64,000 nucleotides of DNA, from assembly GCF_036178845.1 (NCBI RefSeq), contig NZ_CP108070.1:7502001-7566000 (forward strand), given 5' to 3'. The stretch is from Streptomyces sp. NBC_00271. GTDB lineage: Bacteria; Actinomycetota; Actinomycetes; Streptomycetales; Streptomycetaceae. The notes under the pieces were generated by a model, which did not search any database, had not been told where the DNA came from, and was given only the letters and a program-made list of their open reading frames with translations. The position numbers were made by a program, and so were the translations under genes. This document shows, in pieces, positions 43,243-51,598 of this stretch (within the stretch, counting starts at the first letter, position 1; the number at the start of each line of letters is the position of its first letter).

Positions 43243-43611
43243 GTGCAACTCGAAGCGCACGCCCCGTCCGTACCGCCTTCCGAAACGATCCCCCCGCCCG
43301 GCCTCACGGAGGACCCCACCTTGATCCCGCTCACTGCGCTCACCGCGCTCGACGACGCCATCGAGAACCTCGGCGTACCCGTCCCCTGCCGCTCCTACGA
43401 CCCGGAGGTCTTCTTCGCCGAGTCGCCGGCCGACGTCGAGTACGCCAAGTCCCTCTGCCGTACCTGCCCGCTGATCGAGGCCTGCCTCGCCGGCGCCAAG
43501 GAGCGGCGCGAGCCCTGGGGTGTCTGGGGCGGCGAGCTCTTCGTCCAGGGTGTTGTCGTGGCCCGCAAGCGGCCGCGTGGCCGCCCGCGCAAGAACCCGG
43601 TTGCGGCATGA
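43243..43611 (+). CDS. wblC: WhiB-family regulator WblC (WhiB7 orthologue)
   Basis: The 122-aa product has the WhiB Fe-S ligands Cys49, Cys72, Cys75 and Cys81, the turn GVWGG (93-97) and a C-terminal AT-hook RGRPRK (112-117). The AT-hook is specific to WhiB7/WblC. Bound to the principal sigma factor, it activates intrinsic antibiotic-resistance genes and itself. The GTG at 43243 has AGGAAG about eight bases upstream. The location downstream of uvrD2 matches whiB7 in mycobacteria. A roughly 600-base leader with uORF and terminator precedes it, and its stop overlaps the next ATG. Confidence 0.95.
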   Translation: MQLEAHAPSVPPSETIPPPGLTEDPTLIPLTALTALDDAIENLGVPVPCRSYDPEVFFAESPADVEYAKSLCRTCPLIEACLAGAKERREPWGVWGGELFVQGVVVARKRPRGRPRKNPVAA

Positions 43612-43931
43612 ACACCGTAGGAACGATCGATCGCCCCCTGACGCACGACCCCAAGAAACAGGCCCCGATGAAGCCGTCCACCAGCGAGCCCGCAGGCTCC
43701 GCCATCCCAGACTTCACCACCACCGGCGCGAACGACTCGCGTCAGAACAGGACCCGCGAGATGCAACTCATCCCAGAAGCCCTGGCTCGTGCGCATATGC
43801 ACGAGCGACTGCACGAGGCCGAGCGGGAACGCCTGGCCGTGCGCCTGGCCTCCGCCCGTCGGATGCAGCGTCGGGCCGAGCGCGCCTCCATGCGCGCCCG
43901 GCGCGCGCTGGCCATGGCGGTCATGCACTAG
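43608..43931 (+). CDS. Small basic protein coupled to wblC, 107 aa
   Basis: The ATG overlaps the wblC stop (ATGA), so translation is coupled. The first half is Thr/Pro-rich and probably disordered; the second half (about residues 50-107) is a highly charged, Arg-rich helix (EAERERLAVRLASARRMQRR as part). No cysteine or known domain is seen. Co-expression with wblC suggests a function in the same stress response, perhaps ribosome- or RNA-binding; that is inference. A terminator follows. Confidence 0.7.
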   Translation: MNTVGTIDRPLTHDPKKQAPMKPSTSEPAGSAIPDFTTTGANDSRQNRTREMQLIPEALARAHMHERLHEAERERLAVRLASARRMQRRAERASMRARRALAMAVMH

Positions 43932-43968
43932 CCGAAGGCAGTCGCTGCAGTACCAGTAGGCAACTCCT

Positions 43969-44002
43969 CGCGGGGGTCGGTCCGAACGGACCGGCCCCCG
44001 CG
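43969..44002 (+). terminator. Terminator after the wblC operon
   Basis: The 15-bp arms (43969-43983 and 43988-44002, one wobble) enclose a GAAC loop, 38 bases past the last stop. Confidence 0.75.
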
Positions 44003-44049
44003 GTGCGTTGTGCCGGGCGAACCGCCGACCACGGCGCTATCGTCGCCGA

Positions 44050-44274
44050 GTGACGAGTCTTCCCGGGGACAGTGACAACACCGGCTCCATGCCGCGGCCC
44101 GACACGGCCGAGGCCCGACACATCGTGTGCGCCCGCTGCGGCACCCCGGCCGACGGCCCTCCGCTGACGTGGACCTGCTCCATGGAAAACGGCAGCCGCC
44201 ACTACTTCTGCGACAACTGCGCCCGCAGCAACCTCAGGGCGATCGAGGGACGGCTGGACTCGGCCTGGTGGTAG
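44050..44274 (+). CDS. Small zinc-ribbon-like protein, 74 aa
   Basis: The product has two CxxC pairs, CARCGTPADGPPLTW and FCDNCARSNL, plus one extra Cys between them (WTCSMENGSRHY), which suggests one structural zinc site. It ends LDSAWW. The GTG start at 44050 has no SD, but TATCGT ends six bases upstream (leaderless candidate); an ATG at 44089 is the alternative. It converges with the ABC1 kinase gene. Function unknown. Confidence 0.68.
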   Translation: MTSLPGDSDNTGSMPRPDTAEARHIVCARCGTPADGPPLTWTCSMENGSRHYFCDNCARSNLRAIEGRLDSAWW

Positions 44275-44314
44275 GCCACGCCCGGGCGAGCCCGCCGGCC
44301 GAAGGCGGCCCGAG

Positions 44315-45691
44315 TCATGCTCCGGCCGCTGATCCCTCCTCGTCCAGCAGCTCCTCCGTCGGGTCCTCTCCCGGTACGAAACCCGGCAGCCACTCCTCCA
44401 GTTCGTCGCGCAGCCGCACCGTCGCGCCCAGCTGGCACAGGACTCCGATGGTGCTCAAAGTCACACGGTGTATCAGGAGATACGACGGTGGCAGGTTGAG
44501 GAGCCTGCCCAACTGGTGCGCGGGGGAACGGGGGTCGGCGATGCGGGCGGCCTGACTGCGCATCCAGCCGCGGGTGAACGTGAACTCGTCGACCTGGGCC
44601 GGTTCGATGATCGGCAGGAGATAGTCCAGGACCGCGTCGGGTTCGAGCTCTATGGACTCCTTGACGAAGCCCTCCTCACGCAGCAGTTCGTAGACCGCTT
44701 CGGCCTCGCCCTCGAGAGTCATCCGGAGGGAGTAACCGATCGTCGAGGGCAGACCGCCGGGAAGACGGTCGACCGTGCCGAAGTCTAGGACGCCCAGCCG
44801 CCAGCCGCTCTTCTCGTCCGGCAGGAGACGGAAGTTGCCCGGGTGCGGATCGGCGTGCAGCAGTCCGGTGCGGGCGGGACCCGAGAAGAGGAACCGGGCC
44901 AGCAGCTGGCCCGCACGGTCCCGCTGCTCCTGGGTGCCCTCGGCGATCACCTCCGACAGCGGTATTCCGTCGATCCACTCGGTCACCAGGACCTGGTCGC
45001 ACTGGTGGACCACCGCCGGGACGAGCACGTCCGGATCGCCCGCGAACTCCGTGGCATGCGTCTCCTGGGCCTCTGCCTCCAGCGCGTAGTCGAGCTCCTC
45101 GGACACCCGGTCGCGCAGCTCCGCGATGAGCGGCTTGATGTCCATGCCGGGGATCAGGGGACCCAGGAGCCTGGCGAATCGGCTGAGCTGGGTCAGATCG
45201 GACAGCAGGGCCTCGCCCGCCCCCGGGTACTGCACCTTGACGGCGACCTCGCGTCCGTCGTGCCACACCGCCCGGTGCACCTGGCCGATCGAGGCCGCCG
45301 CGGACGGCTTGTCCTCGAACTTCTGGAACAGCTCGGACCAGTCCTCGCCGAGGCGCTCCCGCAGAACGGAGTGCACCGTGCGCGTCGGCATCGGCGGCGC
45401 CGCCTCCTGGAGCTTCGTCAGCGCCGCGCGATAGGGTCCCGCGACCTCCTCGGGCAGTGCCGACTCGAAGACGGACAGGGCTTGCCCGAACTTCATGGCA
45501 CCCCCCTTCAGCTCGCCGAGGACCTTGAAGAGCTGCTCCGCCGTGCGCTGCTGCAGCTCGCGGCCGACGATCTCCGCGGACTTCCCGCCGATCCTCTTGC
45601 CCAGCCCCCAGGTCGCACGCCCGGCGAAGCCGAGCGGTAGTGCGGCGAGTTTGGCAGTTCGGGTGACTGCCTTCCGGGGAAGATCAGACAT
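44315..45691 (-). CDS. ABC1/AarF/UbiB family atypical kinase
   Basis: The 458-aa protein has the ABC1 signature KFGQALSVFESALP (KxGQ motif, N-terminal extension) near residue 68, an Ala-rich nucleotide loop SAAASIGQVHRAV, VAVKVQYPG with the ATP-binding Lys, HADPHPGNF (catalytic loop) and LDFGTVD (metal-binding Asp). In other organisms these ATPases support lipid or quinone biosynthesis. A strong GGAGGG lies upstream of the ATG. The start overlaps the end of the E1-like gene by eight bases, so the pair is coupled. The mycobacterial counterpart, from memory, is Rv3197 beside whiB7. Confidence 0.92.
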   Translation of the reverse strand: MSDLPRKAVTRTAKLAALPLGFAGRATWGLGKRIGGKSAEIVGRELQQRTAEQLFKVLGELKGGAMKFGQALSVFESALPEEVAGPYRAALTKLQEAAPPMPTRTVHSVLRERLGEDWSELFQKFEDKPSAAASIGQVHRAVWHDGREVAVKVQYPGAGEALLSDLTQLSRFARLLGPLIPGMDIKPLIAELRDRVSEELDYALEAEAQETHATEFAGDPDVLVPAVVHQCDQVLVTEWIDGIPLSEVIAEGTQEQRDRAGQLLARFLFSGPARTGLLHADPHPGNFRLLPDEKSGWRLGVLDFGTVDRLPGGLPSTIGYSLRMTLEGEAEAVYELLREEGFVKESIELEPDAVLDYLLPIIEPAQVDEFTFTRGWMRSQAARIADPRSPAHQLGRLLNLPPSYLLIHRVTLSTIGVLCQLGATVRLRDELEEWLPGFVPGEDPTEELLDEEGSAAGA

Positions 45692-46865
45692 GCGCCCTCC
45701 AAGTCCCAGACAGCCGTGCCGCGTGCGGCTGTTGCCCCGCCATTGTCTCGTGCGGCTGCCCGTCCTCGGCGGCGCGCTCCCCCTTCTTACTTTTCTCCGC
45801 CGCGCCGCACGGGCATGCGGGATGCGACCACACCGGCTTCGCATGCCAGTCGAAGCCCGGCACGGAGGACTCCCAGCGTGCCCCGGCGCTGGAGGGAAGC
45901 AGTCCGTCGAGGAAGGCGAGGGCGTGTCCCGCTGCGAGTCCGGCGACCCCGGTCGCCAGCGCGAGGTCGCATGCCGGGACCTGGTGCGAGGCGCCGGAGC
46001 GCCACTGGGCGATCAGGCGTGGCCAGGTCGGGTCCCGGTCGATGCGCTGCTGGTCCAGGCAGCCCGCGCAGCCGGTGTCGCCGGGCAGCACCAAGGGGCC
46101 GACGACACCCGTTCCCTCCACGACCCCCGCGTAGAGATGGGGTGTGCCGGAGGTGATCAGGGGCTCGGCGACGGCGGGATCGGGGGCGTGCACCGCCAGG
46201 CCGTCCCGGGGCGCGAGGATCACCAGGGAGAGACCGAGCTCCTCGCCGTCGGCAGCGGGCCGTGGTGGCCGATCCGGTGCCGCTCGGCGCACCGCGCGCC
46301 GGGCGGCTTCCTCCCGGCGCTCGCCGATGGACGCCGAGGGCAGTCCGCCCGGTGCCACGTCCCAGGGTTCGACGCTGCCGATGTCGCGCACCTCGACCTG
46401 GCCGACGCCGGCGCCGGCCAGGAGGGAGGCCAGGACGACTCCCACCCGGCCGGCGCCCCTCACCTGCACCCGCAGGGAGCGGCGGGCGGCCAGATGCTTC
46501 AGGGCGTCGCCCGGCGCGCGGGCGACGAGGGACAGGGACGCGAGGTCGGGGCGGAGCCGGTCCAGGACCGCCTTCTTCTCGCGCAGGGCGTCCGCGGCCC
46601 GGCCGCCGCCCGTCGCGTCGTCCAGCAGACCCGAGCGGGCCAGCCGCTCCACCAGCGCGTCGACATGACCGTCGGGCAGGCCCATCGCGCGACCCAGGTC
46701 GCGAAGGAGCGGCAGCCCGCGTGTTCCGTTGAGCAGGTCGAGAAAGCTGCCTGTCGCCGTGTCCACCGGGCCCAGCACCATCGCGTGGGCGGGTGCCATC
46801 CCGAACTGCACGGTGTTGAGATCCCGCCAGCCGCGCCGCAGCGCGGGCTTCACCATCGGATGCAT
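45684..46865 (-). CDS. E1/ThiF-like protein with N-terminal winged-helix-like region
   Basis: The 393-aa protein starts with about 90 residues that look like a winged-helix peptide-binding domain (NTVQFGMAPAHAMVLGPV, then LLNGTRGLPLLRDL). This is followed by a Rossmann E1-like core (VQVRGAGRVGVVLASLLAG near 140) and zinc-type Cys pairs (GCAGCLDQQR near 270 and HPACPCG near 355). This is the layout of E1-like partners of RiPP cyclodehydratases, but no YcaO gene or precursor peptide is adjacent. The catalytic Cys of true E1 enzymes is not evident. It ends inside the ABC1 kinase start, suggesting a joint function with that kinase. Confidence 0.75.
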   Translation of the reverse strand: MHPMVKPALRRGWRDLNTVQFGMAPAHAMVLGPVDTATGSFLDLLNGTRGLPLLRDLGRAMGLPDGHVDALVERLARSGLLDDATGGGRAADALREKKAVLDRLRPDLASLSLVARAPGDALKHLAARRSLRVQVRGAGRVGVVLASLLAGAGVGQVEVRDIGSVEPWDVAPGGLPSASIGERREEAARRAVRRAAPDRPPRPAADGEELGLSLVILAPRDGLAVHAPDPAVAEPLITSGTPHLYAGVVEGTGVVGPLVLPGDTGCAGCLDQQRIDRDPTWPRLIAQWRSGASHQVPACDLALATGVAGLAAGHALAFLDGLLPSSAGARWESSVPGFDWHAKPVWSHPACPCGAAEKSKKGERAAEDGQPHETMAGQQPHAARLSGTWRAHV

Positions 46866-47082
46866 GACCGACCCCCGAACCCGTAGAGCATCCCCGTGTG
46901 TCGGCGGGGTCCGTCCCGGGCCCGCCGATCGAATGCCAGCATGCCCCGCCCGGCCGAACCGTGCCGAAAGTTGTCCACAGGCGGTGGTGTTCGTCGTATA
47001 AATCAAGCGCACGGGGTGCGGATCGGCATCGAACCGTCCGGGGGGCGGGACTTCCCCCATGTGCAGCGGGTAACGTCGGGGC

Positions 47083-47679
47083 GTGCCCGCCGACCCACTG
47101 CACCGCGCCGGAAAGCCACAGCGCAGCACGACGAGTCCGCCACCAAGCGGCTCGGGGGCGAGCGCGATCGAGGTTCGCAGGAGCGCGCGCCGGCGCAGAA
47201 CGGTCTCCGCGTACCGCGAGGGCGATCGCACCGTCGTGCTCATCCCCGCCCGTATGTCCGAGGCGGAGGAGCAGCGCTGGGTCACCGTCATGCTCGACAA
47301 GCTGGCCGCCCAGGAGAGCAAACGGGTGCTCGGCGACGCCGAGCTGACCGAGCGCGCCGCGCGGCTGTCGGAGCAGTACTTCGACGGCCGGGCCCGCCCC
47401 GCCTCGGTCCGCTGGGTCACCAATCAGAACACGCGCTGGGGGTCCTGCACCCCGGCCGAGGGCAGTATCCGTCTTTCGCATCGCCTGCAGGGCATGCCCG
47501 AGTATGTCGTCGACTACGTCCTCGTCCACGAACTCGCCCACCTTCTGGTGCCCGGTCACGGCCCCCGCTTCTGGCGGCTGCTGGAGGCGTATCCGCGTAC
47601 GGAGCGTGCCCGCGGCTATCTCGAAGGGGTGGTCGCGGCCGAACGGCTGCCGCATCTGCCCGTGGCGAGCGACGAGTAG
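47083..47679 (+). CDS. YgjP/SprT-like M48-type metallopeptidase
   Basis: The 198-aa product has a basic N-terminal stretch, a middle region with TNQNTRWGSCTPAEG near residue 115 (conserved in YgjP proteins), and the zinc motif VHELAHLLVPGHGPRFW near 147, supplying HExxH and a third His. Such proteins may be cytosolic zinc peptidases; the substrate is unknown. It starts at GTG, with TAACGT six bases upstream and no SD (leaderless candidate). It is divergent from the E1-like gene. Confidence 0.85.
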   Translation: MPADPLHRAGKPQRSTTSPPPSGSGASAIEVRRSARRRRTVSAYREGDRTVVLIPARMSEAEEQRWVTVMLDKLAAQESKRVLGDAELTERAARLSEQYFDGRARPASVRWVTNQNTRWGSCTPAEGSIRLSHRLQGMPEYVVDYVLVHELAHLLVPGHGPRFWRLLEAYPRTERARGYLEGVVAAERLPHLPVASDE

Positions 47680-47816
47680 CGGGCGCGGGCGGCGGCGGAC
47701 CGTTCCAGCCCGGGGGTGATTGTGTACCGGGTCTGTACCGGCGGCGTTCACTCCCAGAGTTTCCCGTTAGCCTGACGCGACGCAATCGCACTCGGGATGG
47801 GGGACGGTCGTTACGC

Positions 47817-49478
47817 ATGGCCAGGGAATTCCAACGCGGCCACAAGGCCAGGATCAGTGACCTCACCGCGGGCACGGATCTGTACGTAGGTGTGCAGATC
47901 ACCGGTCCCGGACTGACCTTCGACATCAGCTGCTTCGGTCTGGACGCCGACGAAAGGCTTTCGGACGACCGGTACTTCGTCTTCTTCAACCAGCCGAAGA
48001 CCCCCGAAGAATCCATCCAGCTCCTCGGCGCCCAGTCGGGTGACACGGAGTCCTTCCGCGTCACGCTCGACCGGATCCCGGCGCAGATCCAGAAGCTGTC
48101 GTTCACGGCGACGATCGACGGCGCCGGACAGATGTCGCAGATCGCCCCCGGATACCTCCGTGTTGTCGCGGGCGGCGAGGAGGTGGCCCGGTACTCGTTC
48201 AGTGGCGCGGAGTTCTCCACCGAGCGTGCCGTGATGCTGGGCGACTTCTACCTGAAGGACGTCTGGCGGTTCGCCGCCGTGGGGCAGGGCTTCGACGGCG
48301 GCCTCGACGCGCTGCTCAAGAACTTCGGTGGTGAGGTCGCCGACGAGCAGCCCGCCGCGCAGGAACCGCAGGCCACTGCCGCGCCGTCCTTCGCTCCGCC
48401 TGCCCAGGCCACCGCACCCCCCGCGTTCGGCGCCCCGGCTCCGGCGCCCGCCGCTCAGGGGTTCACGCCGACGCCCGCCGCGCCTTCGGTGCACGCCGCG
48501 CCGACCATCATCGCCCCGCTGCACACTCCGCCGGGTGGCACCGTGCCGCCGCCGGGCCCCGCTCCGTACATCCAGCCGCCCGGTCCGCCCGGTCCGCCGC
48601 CGGGCTACGGACAGCAGCCTCCCGGTCAGACGGCTCCCATGCCGCCCGGTTACGGCCAGCAGGCGCCGCCCGCACCCCCCGGCTACGGGCAGCAGGCCCC
48701 GACGGCGCCTCCGGGCTACGGCCAGCAGCCGCCGTACGGCCAGGTTCCGGGCCAGGCGCCGGGTCAGCCCGGCGCGCCGTCCCCGTACGGCGTTCCCCAG
48801 GGCGCCCCGCAGGGCGGTGCCGGTGTGGCCGCCGCGCTGGGGGCCTACAAGGAGACGCCCACCGGTCAGCGGTGGACCCAGCAGAACAAGAAGCTCATCC
48901 GCGTCGACCTCGGTATCGGCGGCCAGCCCGTGCTGGCCCGCCAGGGCAGCATGGTGCTCTACCAGGGCAAGGTCGACTTCAGCTACAAGGGCGCCGGCTT
49001 CGCCGGGCGGATCGTGGGCAACGCGACCGGCCAGGAGATGCAGCTCATGCGCTGTACCGGCCAGGGGCAGGTCTTCCTCGCCGAGAACGCCACCCACGTG
49101 CATCCCATCGAACTCCAGGGCGACGCGATCTGTGTCTCCGCGGAGAGCGTGCTCGCCTTCGACGAGTCCCTCCAGTACGAGGTCCGGCGTATCGAGGGGC
49201 ACGGCATCCCCGGAGGGGCGCTGTTCACCATGCAGTTCCAGGGGACCGGAACGATCGTCGTGAAGACGCACGGCGCTCCCGTGGTGCTGCCCGTGACGCC
49301 GACGACCTTCGCCGACTGCAACGCCGTCGTCGCCTGGTCCGCGGCCTCCCAGGTGATCGTCTCCAGCCAGGTGCGGATGCGCCGCAACGCCTACCCCGGC
49401 GACACCGGGGAGAGCGTGAACCTCCAGTTCCGCGGCGCGCCCGGCAATTTCATCGTCGTCCAGCCGTACGAGGTCTGA
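47817..49478 (+). CDS. TerD-domain/AIM24-domain fusion protein
   Basis: The 553-aa protein has an N-terminal TerD domain (about 1-172; LYVGVQITGPGLTFDISCFG, then DERLSDDRYFVFFNQPKTPE), the calcium-binding fold found in tellurite- and stress-response proteins. A Pro/Gly/Gln-rich linker follows (about 172-340) with several PPGYGQQAP repeats. The C-terminal AIM24 domain (about 342-553) is a beta-prism-like domain of the AIM24/TspO-like type (QPVLARQGSMVLYQGKVDFSY, ending NFIVVQPYEV). It leads a run of three AIM24 genes, with 11 and 16 bases between them. Function of the fusion is unknown. Confidence 0.87.
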   Translation: MAREFQRGHKARISDLTAGTDLYVGVQITGPGLTFDISCFGLDADERLSDDRYFVFFNQPKTPEESIQLLGAQSGDTESFRVTLDRIPAQIQKLSFTATIDGAGQMSQIAPGYLRVVAGGEEVARYSFSGAEFSTERAVMLGDFYLKDVWRFAAVGQGFDGGLDALLKNFGGEVADEQPAAQEPQATAAPSFAPPAQATAPPAFGAPAPAPAAQGFTPTPAAPSVHAAPTIIAPLHTPPGGTVPPPGPAPYIQPPGPPGPPPGYGQQPPGQTAPMPPGYGQQAPPAPPGYGQQAPTAPPGYGQQPPYGQVPGQAPGQPGAPSPYGVPQGAPQGGAGVAAALGAYKETPTGQRWTQQNKKLIRVDLGIGGQPVLARQGSMVLYQGKVDFSYKGAGFAGRIVGNATGQEMQLMRCTGQGQVFLAENATHVHPIELQGDAICVSAESVLAFDESLQYEVRRIEGHGIPGGALFTMQFQGTGTIVVKTHGAPVVLPVTPTTFADCNAVVAWSAASQVIVSSQVRMRRNAYPGDTGESVNLQFRGAPGNFIVVQPYEV

Positions 49479-49489
49479 GGGAGCCCGTC

Positions 49490-50170
49490 ATGAACCAGCC
49501 ACTCGCGGGCTTCGCCCCGGCACCTGTCACCGCCCGCATGGAGAACCACGGCAACCACATGCTCAAGGTCGCCATGCAGACCGGAAACGACCTCTTCGCG
49601 CGCGTGGGCTCGATGGTCGCCTACGAAGGGTTCGTCCAGTACGAGCCCAACCCGCCCGCCGTACGCCAGATCGCGCGGGACTGGATGACCGGTGAGGGCG
49701 CGCCCCTCATGAAGTGCACCGGCGACGGCCTGCTCTACCTGGCCGACTACGGGGCGAACGTCGTCGTCATCAACCTCAACGGGGACGCGATCTCCGTCAA
49801 CGCCACCAACCTGCTCGCCTTCGACGCCCACCTCCAGTGGGGCGTCGAGCGGGTGAAGGGGCTCGCCAAGTTCGCCGGACAGGGCCTGTGGAACACCAAG
49901 ATCTCCGGCCAGGGCTGGGTCGCACTGACCTCGCGCGGCAAGCCGATCGTGGTCGACTGCGGCGGCGGTGAGGACGAGACGTACGTCGACCCGGACGCGC
50001 TCGTCGCCTGGTCCCCGAACCTCAAGGTGAAGGGCAAGCGCAGCTTCAAGGCGCAGTCGCTGATCGGACGCGGCAGCGGCGAGGCGTACCAGATGGCGTT
50101 CTCCGGACAGGGCATCGTCGTCGTCCAGCCCAGCGAGGACAGCACCGACCGCCTCCGGATCCGGGGCTGA
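49490..50170 (+). CDS. AIM24 family protein
   Basis: The 226-aa product is one AIM24 domain: MLKVAMQTGNDLFARVGSMV near residue 24, GEGAPLMKCTGDGLLYLAD near 70, and VALTSRGKPIVVDCGGGEDE near 145, ending GIVVVQPSED. It resembles the C-terminal domain of its upstream neighbour and the next gene. The family is beta-rich; bacterial members often lie with TerD and are of unknown role. GAGGGAG lies a few bases before the ATG; no signal or membrane segment is present. Confidence 0.88.
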   Translation: MNQPLAGFAPAPVTARMENHGNHMLKVAMQTGNDLFARVGSMVAYEGFVQYEPNPPAVRQIARDWMTGEGAPLMKCTGDGLLYLADYGANVVVINLNGDAISVNATNLLAFDAHLQWGVERVKGLAKFAGQGLWNTKISGQGWVALTSRGKPIVVDCGGGEDETYVDPDALVAWSPNLKVKGKRSFKAQSLIGRGSGEAYQMAFSGQGIVVVQPSEDSTDRLRIRG

Positions 50171-50186
50171 GGGGGAGCACCACATC

Positions 50187-50942
50187 ATGCAGAGCCCGCT
50201 TTTCGGCTACAACGAGCAGCAGACCCAGGAGCGCTACAGCCTCCAGAACTCGCAGATGCTGCGAGTCGTCATGGAGGGGCACGACGACATCCTGGCGCGC
50301 AAGGGCACCATGGTCGCCTACCAGGGGCTCGTGGAGTTCGACGCCGAGTACCAGAACAACAGCCAGCACCGCGCACGCGCGTACACCGGTGAAGGCCTCG
50401 ACCTCATGCGGTGCCACGGGCAGGGGACGGTCTATCTCGCCAATCTCGCCCAACACGTGCACGTGGTCGACGTGGAGCAGGACGGGCTGACCGTCGACAG
50501 CAGCTACGTCCTGGCGATGGATTCCTCGCTGCACCACGAGGTCATCGCCGTGGACAGCCAGTACGGCATCTCCGGCTCCGGCAAGTACCAGCTCAACATC
50601 ACCGGCCGTGGCAAGGTCGCCCTGATGACCTCGGGCATGCCGCTGATGATGCACGTCACGCCGGACAAGTACGTCAACTGTGACGCCGACGCGATCGTCG
50701 CCTGGTCCACCGGCCTGCGTGTCCAGATGCAGGCCCAGACGCACTCCTCCGGGGTGTGGCGGCGGCGGGGCAACACCGGTGAGGGCTGGGAGCTCAGCTT
50801 CCTGGGCCAGGGCTTCGCGCTCGTCCAGCCCAGTGAGCTGCTGCCGCCGCAGAACGCGGCGATCGGCCAGGGGCTGCGCGCCCAGTACGGCATGGGGCAG
50901 CAGGGGGCTCGGGCGCAGAACCAGGGCAACGCCTGGAGCTGA
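50187..50942 (+). CDS. AIM24 family protein
   Basis: The 251-aa product is a third AIM24 domain: MLRVVMEGHDDILARKGTMVAYQG near residue 22 (first half), LDLMRCHGQGTVYLANLAQ near 72 and GKVALMTSGMPLMMHVTPDK near 148, ending GFALVQPSELLPP plus a short Gln/Gly tail. It has GAGGGGGAG before the ATG and follows its homologue by 16 bases. The three are probably one operon ended by the palindrome at 51031-51062. Confidence 0.88.
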   Translation: MQSPLFGYNEQQTQERYSLQNSQMLRVVMEGHDDILARKGTMVAYQGLVEFDAEYQNNSQHRARAYTGEGLDLMRCHGQGTVYLANLAQHVHVVDVEQDGLTVDSSYVLAMDSSLHHEVIAVDSQYGISGSGKYQLNITGRGKVALMTSGMPLMMHVTPDKYVNCDADAIVAWSTGLRVQMQAQTHSSGVWRRRGNTGEGWELSFLGQGFALVQPSELLPPQNAAIGQGLRAQYGMGQQGARAQNQGNAWS

Positions 50943-51030
50943 CCGGCCGATGGTCGCTCGATCGGCCGTACCCAAGGTCGGCTGATCGACCGGCGGTCAG
51001 TCGACCAGGCGACGGTCCGGGAAACGAACG

Positions 51031-51062
51031 TAAGGGGCGACCGCCGCGGCGGTCGCCCCTTA
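51031..51062. terminator. Perfect 32-base palindromic terminator between convergent genes
   Basis: The sequence TAAGGGGCGACCGCCG is followed directly by its reverse complement, with no unpaired loop. It lies between the AIM24 operon and the convergent NUDIX gene and would work in both directions. Confidence 0.8.
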
Positions 51063-51070
51063 CACGTGCC

Positions 51071-51598
51071 TCAGGCCGCGAGCCGTGCGCGGGTTGCTTC
51101 CAGGAGCCGTACGACCGAGGCGTCCGCCACGTCCGCGACCTCCTCGTAGGGGAACCAGCGCAGGTCCAGGGACTCGTCGCTGATCGCCGCCACGGCCTCG
51201 GCCGGGGCGAGCGCGGCGTACTGGACGTCCAGGTGCCAGTTGCACGGCGCCGGGATGGCGTGCCGGTCCAGGGTCACGGGGCCGCCCGGCAGCAGGACCA
51301 GACCCTCGATGCCCGACTCCTCGGTCGCCTCGCGCAGCGCGGCCGCCGCCAGCGTCGGATCGCCCGGTTCGCAGTGGCCGCCCATCTGCAGCCACATCTG
51401 CAGCTTCCGGTGCAGCGTCAGCAGGACGCGGCCGCCCACCGGGTCGATGACCAGGGCGCTGGCCGTGATGTGCCCCGCCGTGCAGGCCTTCCACATGCCG
51501 TCGGGATGCTCGGACAGATGGTCCAGATAGACCTGGCGCAGCTCTTCCTGGTCCTCGTACTGCTTCAGTACGAGGACGGCGTCGTCGTGAAGGGTCAC
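51071..51598 (-). CDS. NUDIX hydrolase
   Basis: The 175-aa product contains a Nudix-box-like helix: GGHCEPGDPTLAAAALREATEESG near residue 92 (key REATEES part). Compared with the usual G-x5-E-x7-REUxEExGU, the first Glu is Asp and there is one extra residue before RE, so activity may be altered. It starts at a GTG overlapping the stop of the DUF2342 gene (GTGA), so the two genes are translationally coupled. It probably hydrolyses a nucleoside diphosphate derivative; substrate unknown. Confidence 0.83.
   Translation of the reverse strand: MTLHDDAVLVLKQYEDQEELRQVYLDHLSEHPDGMWKACTAGHITASALVIDPVGGRVLLTLHRKLQMWLQMGGHCEPGDPTLAAAALREATEESGIEGLVLLPGGPVTLDRHAIPAPCNWHLDVQYAALAPAEAVAAISDESLDLRWFPYEEVADVADASVVRLLEATRARLAA

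Noticed and set aside
43623..43740. Minus-strand frames opposite wblC and its partner gene
   Set aside because: They are Arg-rich antisense frames without SD. The plus strand has the diagnostic WhiB residues.
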